DNA from: Trichoplax sp. H2
Lineage: Eukaryota; Placozoa; Uniplacotomia; Trichoplacea
Assembly: GCA_003344405.1 (NCBI GenBank)
Contig: NOWV01000115.1
Coordinates: 180,830 to 244,829 of the forward strand
DNA: 64,000 nucleotides
Reading direction: 5' to 3'
Part shown: positions 49,984 through 62,372 of the stretch, in pieces
Numbering within the stretch: the first letter of the stretch is position 1
Layout of the letters: every line of letters begins with the position of its first letter
Notes under the pieces: generated by a model
Database searches by the model: none
The model's input: only the letters and a program-made list of their open reading frames with translations
Told to the model about the DNA's origin: nothing
Translations under genes and position numbers: made by a program

Positions 49984-52900
49984 CTAAGAAGATAATCGTA
50001 CTTGATAAGAATTGACACCATTACGTAAAATACTGATTGTTGAGTGAATAAGTTAGTCTGCGTATTTTTGCTAAAGAGACGTTCAAGTATTCATAGTTAG
50101 TTTATGTTTTACCGAACGTTAATTAAAATATTTAGGATGATTATCGCAAATACTTTAGCCGATATTTTTAACTAAAATATTCTGTTATCATATACAAGAT
50201 TGCTATAATTTGATACTGCTCGTTGCACAATGCTGCTGAACTCTAAATTATAACTGTTAAGACTTATAATCACTAGAGGTAAAAATATTATTATTGAAAA
50301 AGTTAAATTTCTTCAGTTAACGCCTAAAGCAGAAATTATCAAGAAATACACTTTTAGCTTGATAAAAAATCTTACGTATGGTGGCCACAATCATTTTACA
50401 TGTTAGCAACAAAATCAATAACCATCTTTGGATATTGATGTTTGGAATAAGATTATGATCTTTTACTGTTGTTGTTTACAAATTAGACGGTTCCTGTAGA
50501 AACGGGAACATTTGAGTTGAGTGGTGTGGTAAAAAGTTGTAGATGTATCTTTGCTAATAAAAGTTTATCTTTACAGTATTTTGCTGTGTGTGTTTAACGT
50601 TAAGTAAAAGGGCATTTAAGTCAGTAGCTAATTATAGACTTTTACTGTACGTCACCTTGTCGCAGAAGTGAAATTGAGACACAAAACTACTGACAATAGC
50701 AATGCAAAAGAGTATAGAACTTATCTATTTGTGATGCCAGGATGTTATGAAATGGAGGATTAGTTTCGGAAATATTTCAAATCCATGTCCCACCATGAAA
50801 AAGATTTATACGGTAAGGAGATAATGATATAGTTCAAATTTTCTTAACCGAGTTGAAATCGTGAAGACAGCGTTCATGCATCCATAAATGTTGAATTTTA
50901 GCTACTATTATACTGTGTTTTATTTCTAATCGAATTTATCACGTAAATACTATATTTAATGTATAATTGCGATAGGAAAGTAGAAAACTCGAAAAGCTTG
51001 TTATAGTTCACACGTATTTGGATTTACTACAGAAGCTAATATAAAATATAAAATAAAAGCACAGTACGCGAAGTATAACGAAGGGGGATCGTCGAGTTCT
51101 TTACAATAGCACATATTCACAAAAATATGTAGTACAATATGTCAGTTACGAGTTAAAATTTGTAGCGAGAAAACTTGAACCAGATGAAAACCCAGAGTCT
51201 TCTGTTAGGTCTGTCTGCCCAACTCAGTCTACAAGACAACTCTAAATACTAACAATATCATCATCGACAGAAAGTTACGATAAACTACACGACTAAATGA
51301 GAAAAAAGAGTAAAATAATCTATATTCCGAAAAGAGAGAAATTTTTGATAAGGTACTACAATTTTTTAGTATTACCATTATAGTGTTACCATCATAGTGT
51401 TGTATATATACAAATGATAAAGAATTATTTCGTTCTAAATTGCTAATTACCGCTAAATCTAAAAATGCACATGGCGAAATGAAATAAATGCGCATCTCAT
51501 CTTCAAATTTTCAAGAAAATACCTAACTTGTATCTAAAAGAAACTAGTCTACTATTTTTATTTATGTAGTGAATTAATTAATTTGCCTCAGCTAAAAAGA
51601 TGATTAAATTACAAAGATGACTAAGGCCCTAGCGAGCTTAAAGTGGTAGATAAATGGCTTCGAAAGAAGCCAGAATGCTATGAAAGAAGAGGCGAGATAT
51701 ATAGAATCCTTATCAATTACATATCTTTAGAGATGAAAGTGGTTTCTTGAGGATAGGAAAAACTATCTGAAAATAGGGATATAAAGTCCGATGAATCATC
51801 ATTAAAGCTAGAATCAAAAAGAGAAACAGAAAACAAAAGATAATAATGTAGTCTACTTAGTGTACACATGTTTTGTAAGATATGACAATAATCTGCGTTA
51901 TAAAGTTAGATCCATGGTGCAATAGAAATATACAAGACGATTTCTAGCCCAGACACCAGGTAGTAAGAGTATTTTGTGTAGCAAATTAAATATTTTTTTC
52001 AAGCAGTGACACATCGTAAGGTTAACCGTCTGCATCAACTAGATTTCGGGTATATCTCCCAGCCTAAAGTGTAGATCAATTACAATATAGTAGTAATTAG
52101 GTCGCAAAACACCTTTGTTCCATGTCAGTAATGGAGATTGTGATAACAGCAGTCTCGATATGCTATTTTTATCGCCTTTACAGCGTCGTACAGGAATTGT
52201 ATTATTAAGTCTTTAAACTGCATTCGTTTTTACTATTAAGTTTCAAAATTGTTCGATATGACTTCGTCCCGGGTCTGCTTGCTCATGAAAATTGAGTAGA
52301 TGGTCAGCAAAGCAGTAAGTAGTTGATTGACGTACCATATTACCGTCTAATTTTTCATAAATTACTCTACATCTGTATTTCGGGCAATTATTCATTTCAC
52401 GCTAATTTAACATGCAAACTACGAATTAGGAAAATATCAGTAAAGCAAGAATACAAGTACAATTTCTTACTCTTTCATTCAAAGTGCCGCATCAATCCTA
52501 AACTTCGCGTTATATACGGTTTGATGCTCTCACAGATTGCAACCCTAATACGCAGCAGGATCACGCAAGAGCATTACTGTCAGGTCTAAGATCTCGTTTC
52601 TAAAAGACTTATAATTAGAATTTATTCTGTGCAGTTGTCTTTAAAGGACTTCATTCAGTGATTTTTCTATTCGATATTCTTCTCAAAAATCAGCTGAATT
52701 ATGATAATGAATCTAATCTTAAATCAGATATAATTAACAATGGCCCAAAATGTATCTAGAGTAAAACACTATATCGTAATCTTACTCGACATTTGTAGAT
52801 ATTTTCAATGCTTCTATTTATATGAACCTTTGGTAAGTTGGTTTTACGATACCGATAGTTACTTAGTTATCTGCAAGCCTTATATAACTAACTCAAAGAC

Positions 52901-53994
52901 GTCTAGAAGACTTATATCAGATGTTAATTTATATTTTTGTAATTTACTATTTCATCCCTGTTCTAACACAGTCTCTCCAGGAATTATTTCCGTACTTAAC
53001 TATACTAAAGAAACTTTTGTAATATTCTATGTAAACTATTTTGTAATATTTTATGTCGAAAAACTTTATTACAGGTAAAAATTTTCTGTTGTTATAATCC
53101 TATATACGTGTATATGAAAATAATTATGTCCATATGTTCGTGCAGGCGTATAATTTTCGGTAAATATGGGAGCGATATACTAGATTATATAAATGAAATT
53201 TTTTATCTCAGTCTATGTACTGTAAATAGCTTTTCTATAATAATCTATATCAGGGACGCCTATAGTTAAAGTTTTACCGCAAGAAGCCAAAAAGTTATCT
53301 CAAAGTCAAAATTTAGCAAGAAGTCGTATGCGAGTGCAGATATATATATATACATTTTAGTACATACGGAGCGATATACTGGTTTATTTAAAGAAAACTT
53401 TAATATAGTAATCTACATAAACCCAGCGATTAAAACGAAGAAAAGATGGCAAAGTATCATCATCACGACAGGCTAAGATAACGATTGCGATTATTTTCTA
53501 TGCTTTTGTATCTTAAAGTAACCTTGTTTTCACACAAAATGACCAGATAGGACTTTATTTTCAGCCCTTCATAATATATGTATTTGGAAGCGATCGTTTC
53601 AAGAGAAAATTAATTTGGAGTTTTCTTCATGGACGAGTATAATTAATTCTACCACAAGCAATTGTTTATCAATTCATTAAAAATACAAACACAAAAATTT
53701 ATGCTTTAACTTGCTGTTAACATTCATAGCTTATAATACGTAAGAGTACGCCCTAAAGTCGATAATAAACAATAACAGCTTGAATATACCGTTATTCCGG
53801 TTGATTATCGTTATTTAGGTTTTTTTTGTGTAATCATATCGCTATTGAAATCTATATTATTTAGGCTTAAATATGCGCATGGTCATCGAATGATTAACGT
53901 AATTTTTGCAGTTGTAATTGTTCTTATTTAGACAATTGCACTACAAGAGGCTTATTTCATAAATCAGAAGTAGTTTACGTCTTTACTAAACAAA
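49984..53994. other. Intergenic region between ODC-like array and receptor gene A
   Basis: About 4 kb, AT-rich. The open frames at 51229-51495 (minus), 52323-52589 and 52740-53078 (plus) have no family features. The part at about 52500-52760 resembles about 59580-59810, downstream of receptor gene A, and so belongs to a duplicated unit flanking that gene. 'gggagcgatatactagatta' near 53170 and 'cggagcgatatactggttta' near 53368 mark a small local duplication about 200 bp apart. Confidence 0.45.
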
Positions 53995-56900
53995 ATGGCA
54001 GTCGCCAACCAGGCTTTGGTTGTCTTGTTGGTCTGTATCTTTCTTACTCATTGCTTGGCATCTGAAATATCTATCTATCAAAAATCTGATATCAAGAAGG
54101 ATTGTCCAAAGAACTGCTTGTGTAGAAGCTCTGAAATTATCTGCACTCGACTAGAAGAGAAATTTGCTGTTATCCCGAATGATGTACATCGAATGTAAGT
54201 TAACTTAGGCTCTAGCATTCTTGGAAGGTAAGGTAAAGTAAATTAAGACTGTTTTGATGTTCTAGCTTATTCTTAAATTCTTAAGTACTAGTTCAACATA
54301 CAGTTCTAATTCGCGTTTGGTATGGACTTGTAATTTTTGCTTTACAATTAGACACTATTTACCGTGTTCCTTATTATATATTGATTATTTTAGATTGTCT
54401 GGTTTAATATTGATTAAGCTCATCTAAAGCTCTTTCTACTGCCTGAAATCATTTACTAGTTTTTAGACGATGATTATGGGGTCTGTATTTGATTCCATCG
54501 CATCTTTTCCGACATACGATGTTCAAAAAGCTATTGATTTCTTCCTTATATTTCAAACGTTACAGCTAGGATAGTGATAATCGTTCTTGAGATAATTTGC
54601 AATGGTTTACAGAAGCTTACACATCCCTCTATAGCAGTTACCAATATTTCAATAGTAAAAATCACAGCTTAAGGCAAATATGAGATTTCTAAGAATCTCT
54701 TGTTTCAAAAGATTAAAATAGCAGCTGACTCAACTGATTCCAAATTGTTGGGTTTTCGTTCACAATTATGAACATAAAAGCTTCCATATGACATAGTAGT
54801 TTGGAAGCACTTAGTTTACTAAAGAACTAGATTTCATTAAGTTAAGTCTTCTCAAGTAGTCTTTATAAATTAGAAGAAATGATTGAATTTTATGTTCATT
54901 GAAGGAAGCTACAAGGATGACCAATTCTATTAAATGCTAGATATTTTTAAAGTATTTACAAACTTCACTAACATTAAATTGTTGATTAAAGCTGTTTAAA
55001 CGAGTGTGAATGCGTAAATTCACGCATTCGTATTTGCACACCGAGAAATATTTACGATATTAACGTACTGCAACAAAACCTGTTTATTACTGCTATGATC
55101 ACGATGGTGTTGCTCTTTATTTAATTGTTTACTGTAAAAAAATTATTCTATAGAGAATTTTAACAAGCTTTTGCTGACGTCTAAAAGCAGACTATGATAC
55201 GATAATTCAAACTTGCTAAAAATTTTTAAATAGTAACTGCGGTTATTTGGTTTATTTATGGGCCACATTTCAGAGTTAATTTAGGCTGCATAGGTCCTAC
55301 TTTATCGTTTTCAAGTTACATTAAGAATTAAAGATATTCTTAGAAGGTTAGTGCCGATTATGCAATTAAGATTATTAATTGAGAATTATCATCCCATTAT
55401 AAACAATTTAAAATTGTAAATACTTTACTTTCTTTCCAAATTCCAATTTGATTAGGTTTTTATATACCAATAAGTGCGATAATTCTCATGAAGATATTAG
55501 AGTTCTCCTTTAAATAACGCATCTAATTTGTAATTAGTTTGTGACAATAATTATGAAATCAAGGGTACTAAGGCGTCAAGGTCTTTTTGATAGAATTGGC
55601 AATCTACAAAGTATGGTACGATATAATAAGACGTTATGCAAAATTTTAGACGCTATGGAGTTAAATTTAAACATTCCAAAAATAAATTTATAATGTCTCA
55701 TAAAATACTTTTTGAAATAATGATAACGATTCACACCGAGCTTAATTTTTTTTTTCCAAAATTGATACTCAGGATTAGTTTCAAGATTTTAACTGTACTA
55801 CGTTCAAATCTGTCGTTTTAGAATTTTAGAGCAAGAGTTGGAATGTAGCAACCAGAACATAAAGCAGCTGGCCAAGTTATCTAATCAAAGACATATTCAA
55901 CTTATCGGATATTGTATTCAAAACGATCTGAGAAATAAAATACCTTTAAATAAAGTACTAACAGTATCAAAAAGAGATCGACGAGGTACAATAAATATGA
56001 CTTTTGGATAGTATGTAAACAATAATTTTTCACACTCTCATATTACAAGTCAGTGTCTTCTTTGCAAAGATTCATACATTAAAGAGATCGAATGCTATAG
56101 ATCATATAAGAAGGAATTCGATTCGATATTTTATAATTATATGTAACTGTACTGACGGAAAATTATCAATTCCATTACTTGATCTTAGCTCTCCAAACTC
56201 GTAGCACCAGTAAAACAGGTATCGGAAAAGATTAAACCTTAGCTTTACACGGTTGTTGACACCGGATTAATATTGAAACCTTTTAAAAGTTTCTGTCACT
56301 AGTTGATGTGAAAATTTAGCCTAATTGCATGCATAATTCTGCTATTGCAACTTACAGTTGTTGGCGATTCGTTTATTGGCTGCTATTTCACTGATGGATT
56401 TTGTTCTTGGACACAAAGTGGTAATAGACCGTTTCAAAGGCAAATTACAAGTGTTGGCAACTTTCCATTATATGGTATAATCAGTTTAATTATTTCAGCT
56501 TATTATTTTGCTAAACTTTTATTATACTGGAATTTTATATCAATTTTTGTATTATGTAGCTGGTCCATATATATATTTTTTTAAAAGCTCATCAGATGGT
56601 TTAAGAACGTATAAGGCTATTCTGACCACTCCATCGCTAATATTGAAAAAAAATGCCAATTTTTCATATGTAAGTTCCTGCAATCTTAGATCTAACTATA
56701 AAAAAATATTCTAGAGCATTGAATCTTATCGCATAATAATTTTTATACTACGTAAATATTCATCTACTCGTACAAGAATACTATCAAATTTAGCTTCTGT
56801 TCTGTAATTTATAATAACGAATGTTTAATAAAGTTAATTTAGCTATCATTTTTGACGTAGATAGAATGATATTATTTTGTTAAAATAAAAATTGGGAAAT

Positions 56901-59242
56901 AAGTTTGCCATAGCATTTTCATAGTAGAATAAGACTCAAACTATTAGTAAAGTATCTGTCGAGCTAAAAATATTTTGATTAATGTAATTTGCTTAATGAA
57001 GTAGATTAATTTATACAAGAGATAATCTTACTGGGAAATGATACTACTGAACTATAGAATCCAACATTAGTAGAAGGAATATGACTAAAAATCAACCGAA
57101 ATTTTAACTTCGTGTTCTGCTGTACTTAGCTATTACAAAATCTACGTGTACATGATTTTCCTAAAATAGGAAGTGTGTTTTTGTCCTTTATTAGCATGTA
57201 TGTAATTTCTTTAGTAGTCTTTATTTCAATTCTCAAATAGGTCAACTTCGATTTATTTTATATGCGCAACTTGTAATGGAAAATATCATATATTACTTGA
57301 TTAATAGTACTATCATAGTTATTATAGCTATCAGCTGAATGTTTCATACTTTCCTATAATTTATAAATCTCTGGCTATGAAAAGTCTTCATTTATTTTAC
57401 ATTTAAACATTTGCGAATGCTGACTGTTTTACTTTAATAGGTGACATACACAGCAATAGCTCGGACCGATTTCTTGAACTCCTTTTCATTTAGCTATGCG
57501 AAAGGGAATAGCTATTTCGTGTTGAGGACACCTTCACTAATGCTTGATGGATGGTGGCATGATTATCGATCCTTTGATTTCTATGAAACATCTGCATTTC
57601 GAGTAAGTGCATTACAGATATGTAATATGAGTGTTAATTTGTCAATTATATACGTTACATTTAAATCTAACTGTTGTATTTTGATGTATCAAAAATGGTA
57701 TTTTAAAATTTTGGGCCTGGTAAGTATTCTGTAAATTTTAGAGCAATACAAGTAGAGCTGTTCTCAATCATTTAGTATTGGATAACTAGGTTTAATTACC
57801 AATTTGATACATATTTTCTGATGTTAGACTTTTAGTAATGTCTTCATTTGCGTAGCAGTATGTAATTTAGCAATATGCTACGTGGAGTCTGGTTAAAAGC
57901 GATGTTTAGAAACTTTAACGAAATGCCATCTACTACCTGACCTTACGTATTTTTATTCATTAACTTAGTACACATTAAAAATTTATTGAATACAAGTACA
58001 ATTATTCAATCTTACAGCTGAGAATATATGCAGAAACAAGATGGCAGTCGCATTCTAACGGAAATTTTGGACTGGATAACATATTAATCCACAACGTTGA
58101 ATTAGCTGGAAGTACGTAGCAATAATGTCAATAATCAGGTTTTACTGGCTAAGTATTTAACCTTATCGGTGACGTAATTGAAATTGCAGTAATCCCGCTT
58201 CTTATAAGATGATGATCAGTAAACATTTTTTATAAATTTTAGATTCGACTTTCGCTACGCTTGGTCCCATCGTTGCGGTATTAAGCGCTGTCTTCGTTGT
58301 AATAGTAATCATTTACAAGCGTCAGATATGGCGTCGATTGAGGAATACTTCACAAGTTCAACAGCAAAATAATAATGTTGCTCTAAAGAATGTCGACAAT
58401 CATAATTATCCGCTTACAAATTCAACATTTAATATGGGTTCGCAAGCGACGTATGATCAGAATTCAATTCCTATGCCAAATCCATCTTTACCGTCTCAAA
58501 TTCCGAGTGGTACCTCAACGGAAGTAGTAAGTTCACAATTTAAAGAGAAAAATAGCTGTGATTATTCAACAAATGTCGATAATTACACTTATCCACTTAC
58601 AATCCCTACATTTAATACTGCTTCGCAGGCTACCTACAACCAGAATTTAATTCCTATGCCAAATCCATCTTTATCGTCTCAAACTCTAAGTGCTTTTTCA
58701 ACTGGGCCTATAACTTCACGATTTGATGACAAAAATGACAACTTTACTTCAATGAAAGTCGATAATCATAATTATCTATCTACAAGCTCAGCATTAAATG
58801 CGGATTCGCAAGCTACTTATAATCAAAATTCAATTTCTATGCCAAGTCCGTCTTTCACGAGCCCAGCTCTGAGCGGTACCTTAGAGGGAGGAGTAACTTC
58901 ACAAGCTGGTATATTCGTATTAAAATAATTACAGTTATCTTGTTAATACATAAAATTTTATAAGAGAACTAACTCACATTTACAAAAGCAGAACGTTATT
59001 AATGTAAATTACTTAAATGTGTACCGAATCAAACATTTCATAAAATTCGGTAATCCAACTCATACGCCGTATAGTTGTCAGCCAGTTTTAAGTCTGCTGC
59101 ACCATTTCACTTTAATTTAAATAGAAAATCGCTTGTACAGGCATTTCAATCTAATAATACAGTATCTTTATCAATTTTTGCGTATATTTTAGGTCATTCA
59201 GATATCCCACCAGATTATGCAAAAGTGGTTTCAACATCTTAA
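53995..59242 (+). CDS. Single-pass receptor: Cys-rich N-terminus, MAM-like domain, repeat tail (gene A)
   Basis: Exons 53995-54194, 55822-55985, 56358-56474, 56560-56669, 57441-57602, 58018-58111, 58243-58908, 59193-59242; phases agree, 520 aa. Signal peptide 1-23. The Cys motif C-x3-C-x-C-x6-C (about 37-50), then an IP, resembles an LRRNT cap, but no leucine-rich repeats follow. A second Cys-containing block lies at about 68-121. Residues about 122-283 are MAM-like: GCYFTDGFCSW, then AGPYIYF, then a GNFGLDNILIH strand at the end; the third and fourth MAM cysteines are missing. One transmembrane helix at about 288-307, then KRQIWRR on the cytoplasmic side. The tail has three 61-residue repeats, each with VDNxxYP or similar and SQATYxQNSIPMP or similar; VDN starts at 58392, 58575 and 58758, exactly 183 bp apart. 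If the last intron is retained, the protein ends at 58928 with a different C-terminus. The spliced end carries PPDYAKVV. Probably a cell-surface adhesion or signalling protein; its partner is unknown. Confidence 0.8.
58338..58908 (+). repeat. 183-bp coding tandem repeats in receptor cytoplasmic tail
   Basis: Three in-frame units with an exact 183-bp (61-codon) period within exon 7 of gene A. The third is more diverged and is cut by the exon end. The conserved elements are a VDN-x-x-Y start, SQATY with a following QN, and MPNPS or MPSPS. The repeated tyrosines could be phosphorylation or adaptor-binding sites, but they match no SH2 consensus that I can name. Confidence 0.9.
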
Positions 59243-62200
59243 AGGCCAACAAGTTCTAAATATATCAAGTGCACCATAAATTTTAATAATAAGATTTCAT
59301 TTCTGTACGGAAAGACAATGAATAATGACACGGGTATTTAAAAAAATTTATATAAGTCATTAGTGAGGTGTAACAGTTCCTGAACTTTAAAGACTAGTAT
59401 GCTGATAAGACATGATTGACTCTCCATATAAAAGTTTTATTATTATGTTGTATTAGTTTAAGTTTTTCAATAGTTGCTTCGGCAAATGTCTAGATCATTA
59501 GAGCATTAAATCCTACTGTTGTGGACTACCATACTTCCTTAAAAATTAACTAGACTAGCATAAAACTTCTACTTTCGGTTGCTCTCACAGATTATAACGC
59601 TAATATGTAGTAGCATCTTGTAAAAGCATCTTACTACTATGATACCCAGGTCATTTTTTCTATAAGGCTTGAAATTGAATATTTAATTTGCAAAATAGCC
59701 TTTGAAGACTTCATTCTGTGATCTTACTATCGGATATTCTTCCTAAATCAACTGCTTATGCTAATAAAATGTAATTATAAATTACGAATAGTTAACAATG
59801 ATCCAAGATATTTCTTGAAAATTCTGCATCAATTCTTTCTCGATATTTGAAAGTCTTTACAGCGTTAGTATTGATGTAAATGTTATGATTTTGTATTTGA
59901 TATACTGTATCACCGAAATTACGATTGTTATTGTCGGTTAGTTTGCAGCTAATCATCCAAAGTAGCAGAGATAGGATATATACAAGATTGTACTCGTTGC
60001 AATTATAAAGTATCTCTCTTAGCCGTGGGTTACTACAACTCAATAAAGCTAAATCGCAAGTGCATCTTAGAACTGTAGTAGGAGTACCTCAAGGAATTAA
60101 TCAGCAAGTTCTGTAGTAGATCTTCAGTTTTCGTACTTGCTGGCTCATGCATGCTCACTGTGTATAAAATTGTAATAGCGAATTCTATATTCGTTGGAAA
60201 TAGCTTAGTTAATAAATTATCAGTAAGCCTTCATATAGCTAATAAAATTGCAGTGTATCTAGATCTCATTTTAAGTTCTAAACATATTCTTAATGATAGG
60301 CATTTTGCATTCTTCATATAGATATTTTTACAGTCTGTTACTGATATATGCAAATATAGCTATCAATAATTAGTTATTTATAGCACCTACAGTCTTTGCT
60401 ATTTTTCATAATTATTTACTGTTACATAGTCTCTTATGTTATATCTTGGATCAAATTCTACAATCCGGTTTTCTGCATACGTTCTATCTCAAACGCTATA
60501 AATACTTATGATTTCTGTTTCAGATTTGTTAGTACAACTATTCTTCAGTTCACTATATTATTATAATTAACAACAAAATATTATATGCACTAATAATTCG
60601 CCATGTAGTAACGTTATGTAAATTTTGAAGTGTATAATTGTGCTATGGCTGTGCTGTAGGCACTAGTGTCTGACGAATAACACTGATACAATGTGGAATG
60701 TATCGGAATGGGAACACTAGAGAAACATACTATATATAAGACGTCGAGATTAGAAATAAAGAGCAAATTATACAAGTGCATTCAAATGAAGTCTAAACGT
60801 CTTAACAATTAGTTGTATTTACTATTATTAGTATCTGCGCTCGTTACTTCATAACAGCTTAATTATGCCGATCTAGTAGTAACTACCACACTGTACCTAA
60901 TAATATCATTAATGGAGTATCTATTTTTGTCGTAAAACCTATCGTGTAAAGAATGGTGGAGTACAGTGATGTCAAGTGATATGTAATTAAAACGATTGAA
61001 ATATCTTCTCTATACTGTACGTTTGTTTTGGAGTTTCTGTACGAATCAAGTCAGAAGTCATCGTTGAAGGGATTTTCAGGACTCTACTTAACCGTAGGGC
61101 ATGACGCAGCATATTCTATACCTGTGTCATCCTAGAAGAAAGTTATTATAGTCACCGTCTTAACATATTCTGCGATGCTGCGTTTACAGCGTTAAAATTC
61201 AACGTAGATATCATTTTATCACGAGTTATGTTATTATTAGGTAAAGTCTTAAATAATAGCTATTGGTAATTGTCAATTTAAATGTCAAATCATGTAAAAT
61301 ATTCCTTCTGATGATGGATTATCAAGACGTTCTTGAGGGCAATATTCCCTAGAGTTCTATCTATGATTTTCTTATTCTTTTACTTATTCACATTACCGTA
61401 GTCAACGAAAAATGTAACGGATAACCTTACTTTGGTACCCTTAGTCATAATATGCTTATTAAAAATTGAAAACTGACATTACGAATCTACTATCAGGCTT
61501 TTCTTCTCTAACGTCTACATACAGTCAAAAACTACTCGACTTATATTCAGTCATTGTAGTGTGACCTAGCTGGGACTATGGGGTAGTCGTGAGTGAATAT
61601 TTTATTGCAAAATCATTCAATTTATAGCAAATCTAGATAAGTAATCATTATCAGTTTATTGATAATACTATGTATGCAAGTATGCATTTGTCTATTATAA
61701 AGATGTAAAACATCGTAGATAAATTAATATATAAGCATTCCTTGATAAGTTATCGTATAGACAACTATGCATAAGTTACTACTAACAATGCTATACAGTA
61801 AATAGTGTTAGAGAATAGGAAAAATATTTCCAGTTCTTTTGGCAACGACTATTGTGTAAGTATAGAGACCAGGATAAGAAATGGAATTTATTATTATAAC
61901 AGCTATTGCTAAAATTTTCTCTACATAATAGTACTCGTATATAAGTACTTTTATCAACGCTACTATGAGCAGGGTGTTCCGTAATTTTTACTGGTAATAA
62001 TATATAATCATTAGACCCCCCCCCCATCCCTTATCGGTACTTTACGGTAAATAGTGTTAGCAGATTGAGCGAAAAGACCGATTTGATTTGATAGAGACAT
62101 AAATCTAAGTAAATAGACCACGATAAGAAATGGAATTTATTATGACAACAGTCACTGCTAAAATTTACCCCATATTATGTATATTAGTACTTTTACGAGA

Positions 62201-62372
62201 GGGTAATAGGAGCAGGGCATTCTTCATTTCTAATAGTAACAATAATCATCAGACCTCTCCTCTCTTTGTTTGCATTACTGACTTTCTTGAATATTTATAA
62301 GTCTTATTAACTATAAAAGAACAATTATTAATCATGTGACTCGACTACCATAAATACAAAACTACATCCAAA
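58929..62372. other. Intergenic region between receptor paralogues A and B (contains last exon of A)
   Basis: Apart from the last exon of gene A (59193-59242), I see no gene. About 59580-59810 is a diverged copy of about 52500-52760 upstream of gene A. A diverged tandem duplication at about 61795-62270 lies directly upstream of gene B. The open frame at 59792-60043 (minus) lacks support. Confidence 0.45.
61795..62270. repeat. Diverged ~245-bp tandem duplication upstream of receptor gene B
   Basis: About 61795-62030 and 62038-62270 share in order: 'cNgtaaatagtgttagNagat' or similar, 'gataagaaatggaatttatt', 'acagNNaNtgctaaaattt', 'tagtacttttaNNa', 'gagcagggNNttc' and 'aataatcatNagacc'. The first unit ends in a run of nine C. 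The pair sits about 100 bp from the gene B start codon and probably includes its promoter. Confidence 0.8.

Noticed and set aside
52740-53078. 112-codon plus-strand frame upstream of receptor gene A
   Set aside because: It lies beside a duplicated flank whose other copy (about 59800) does not preserve the frame, so it is probably not coding.
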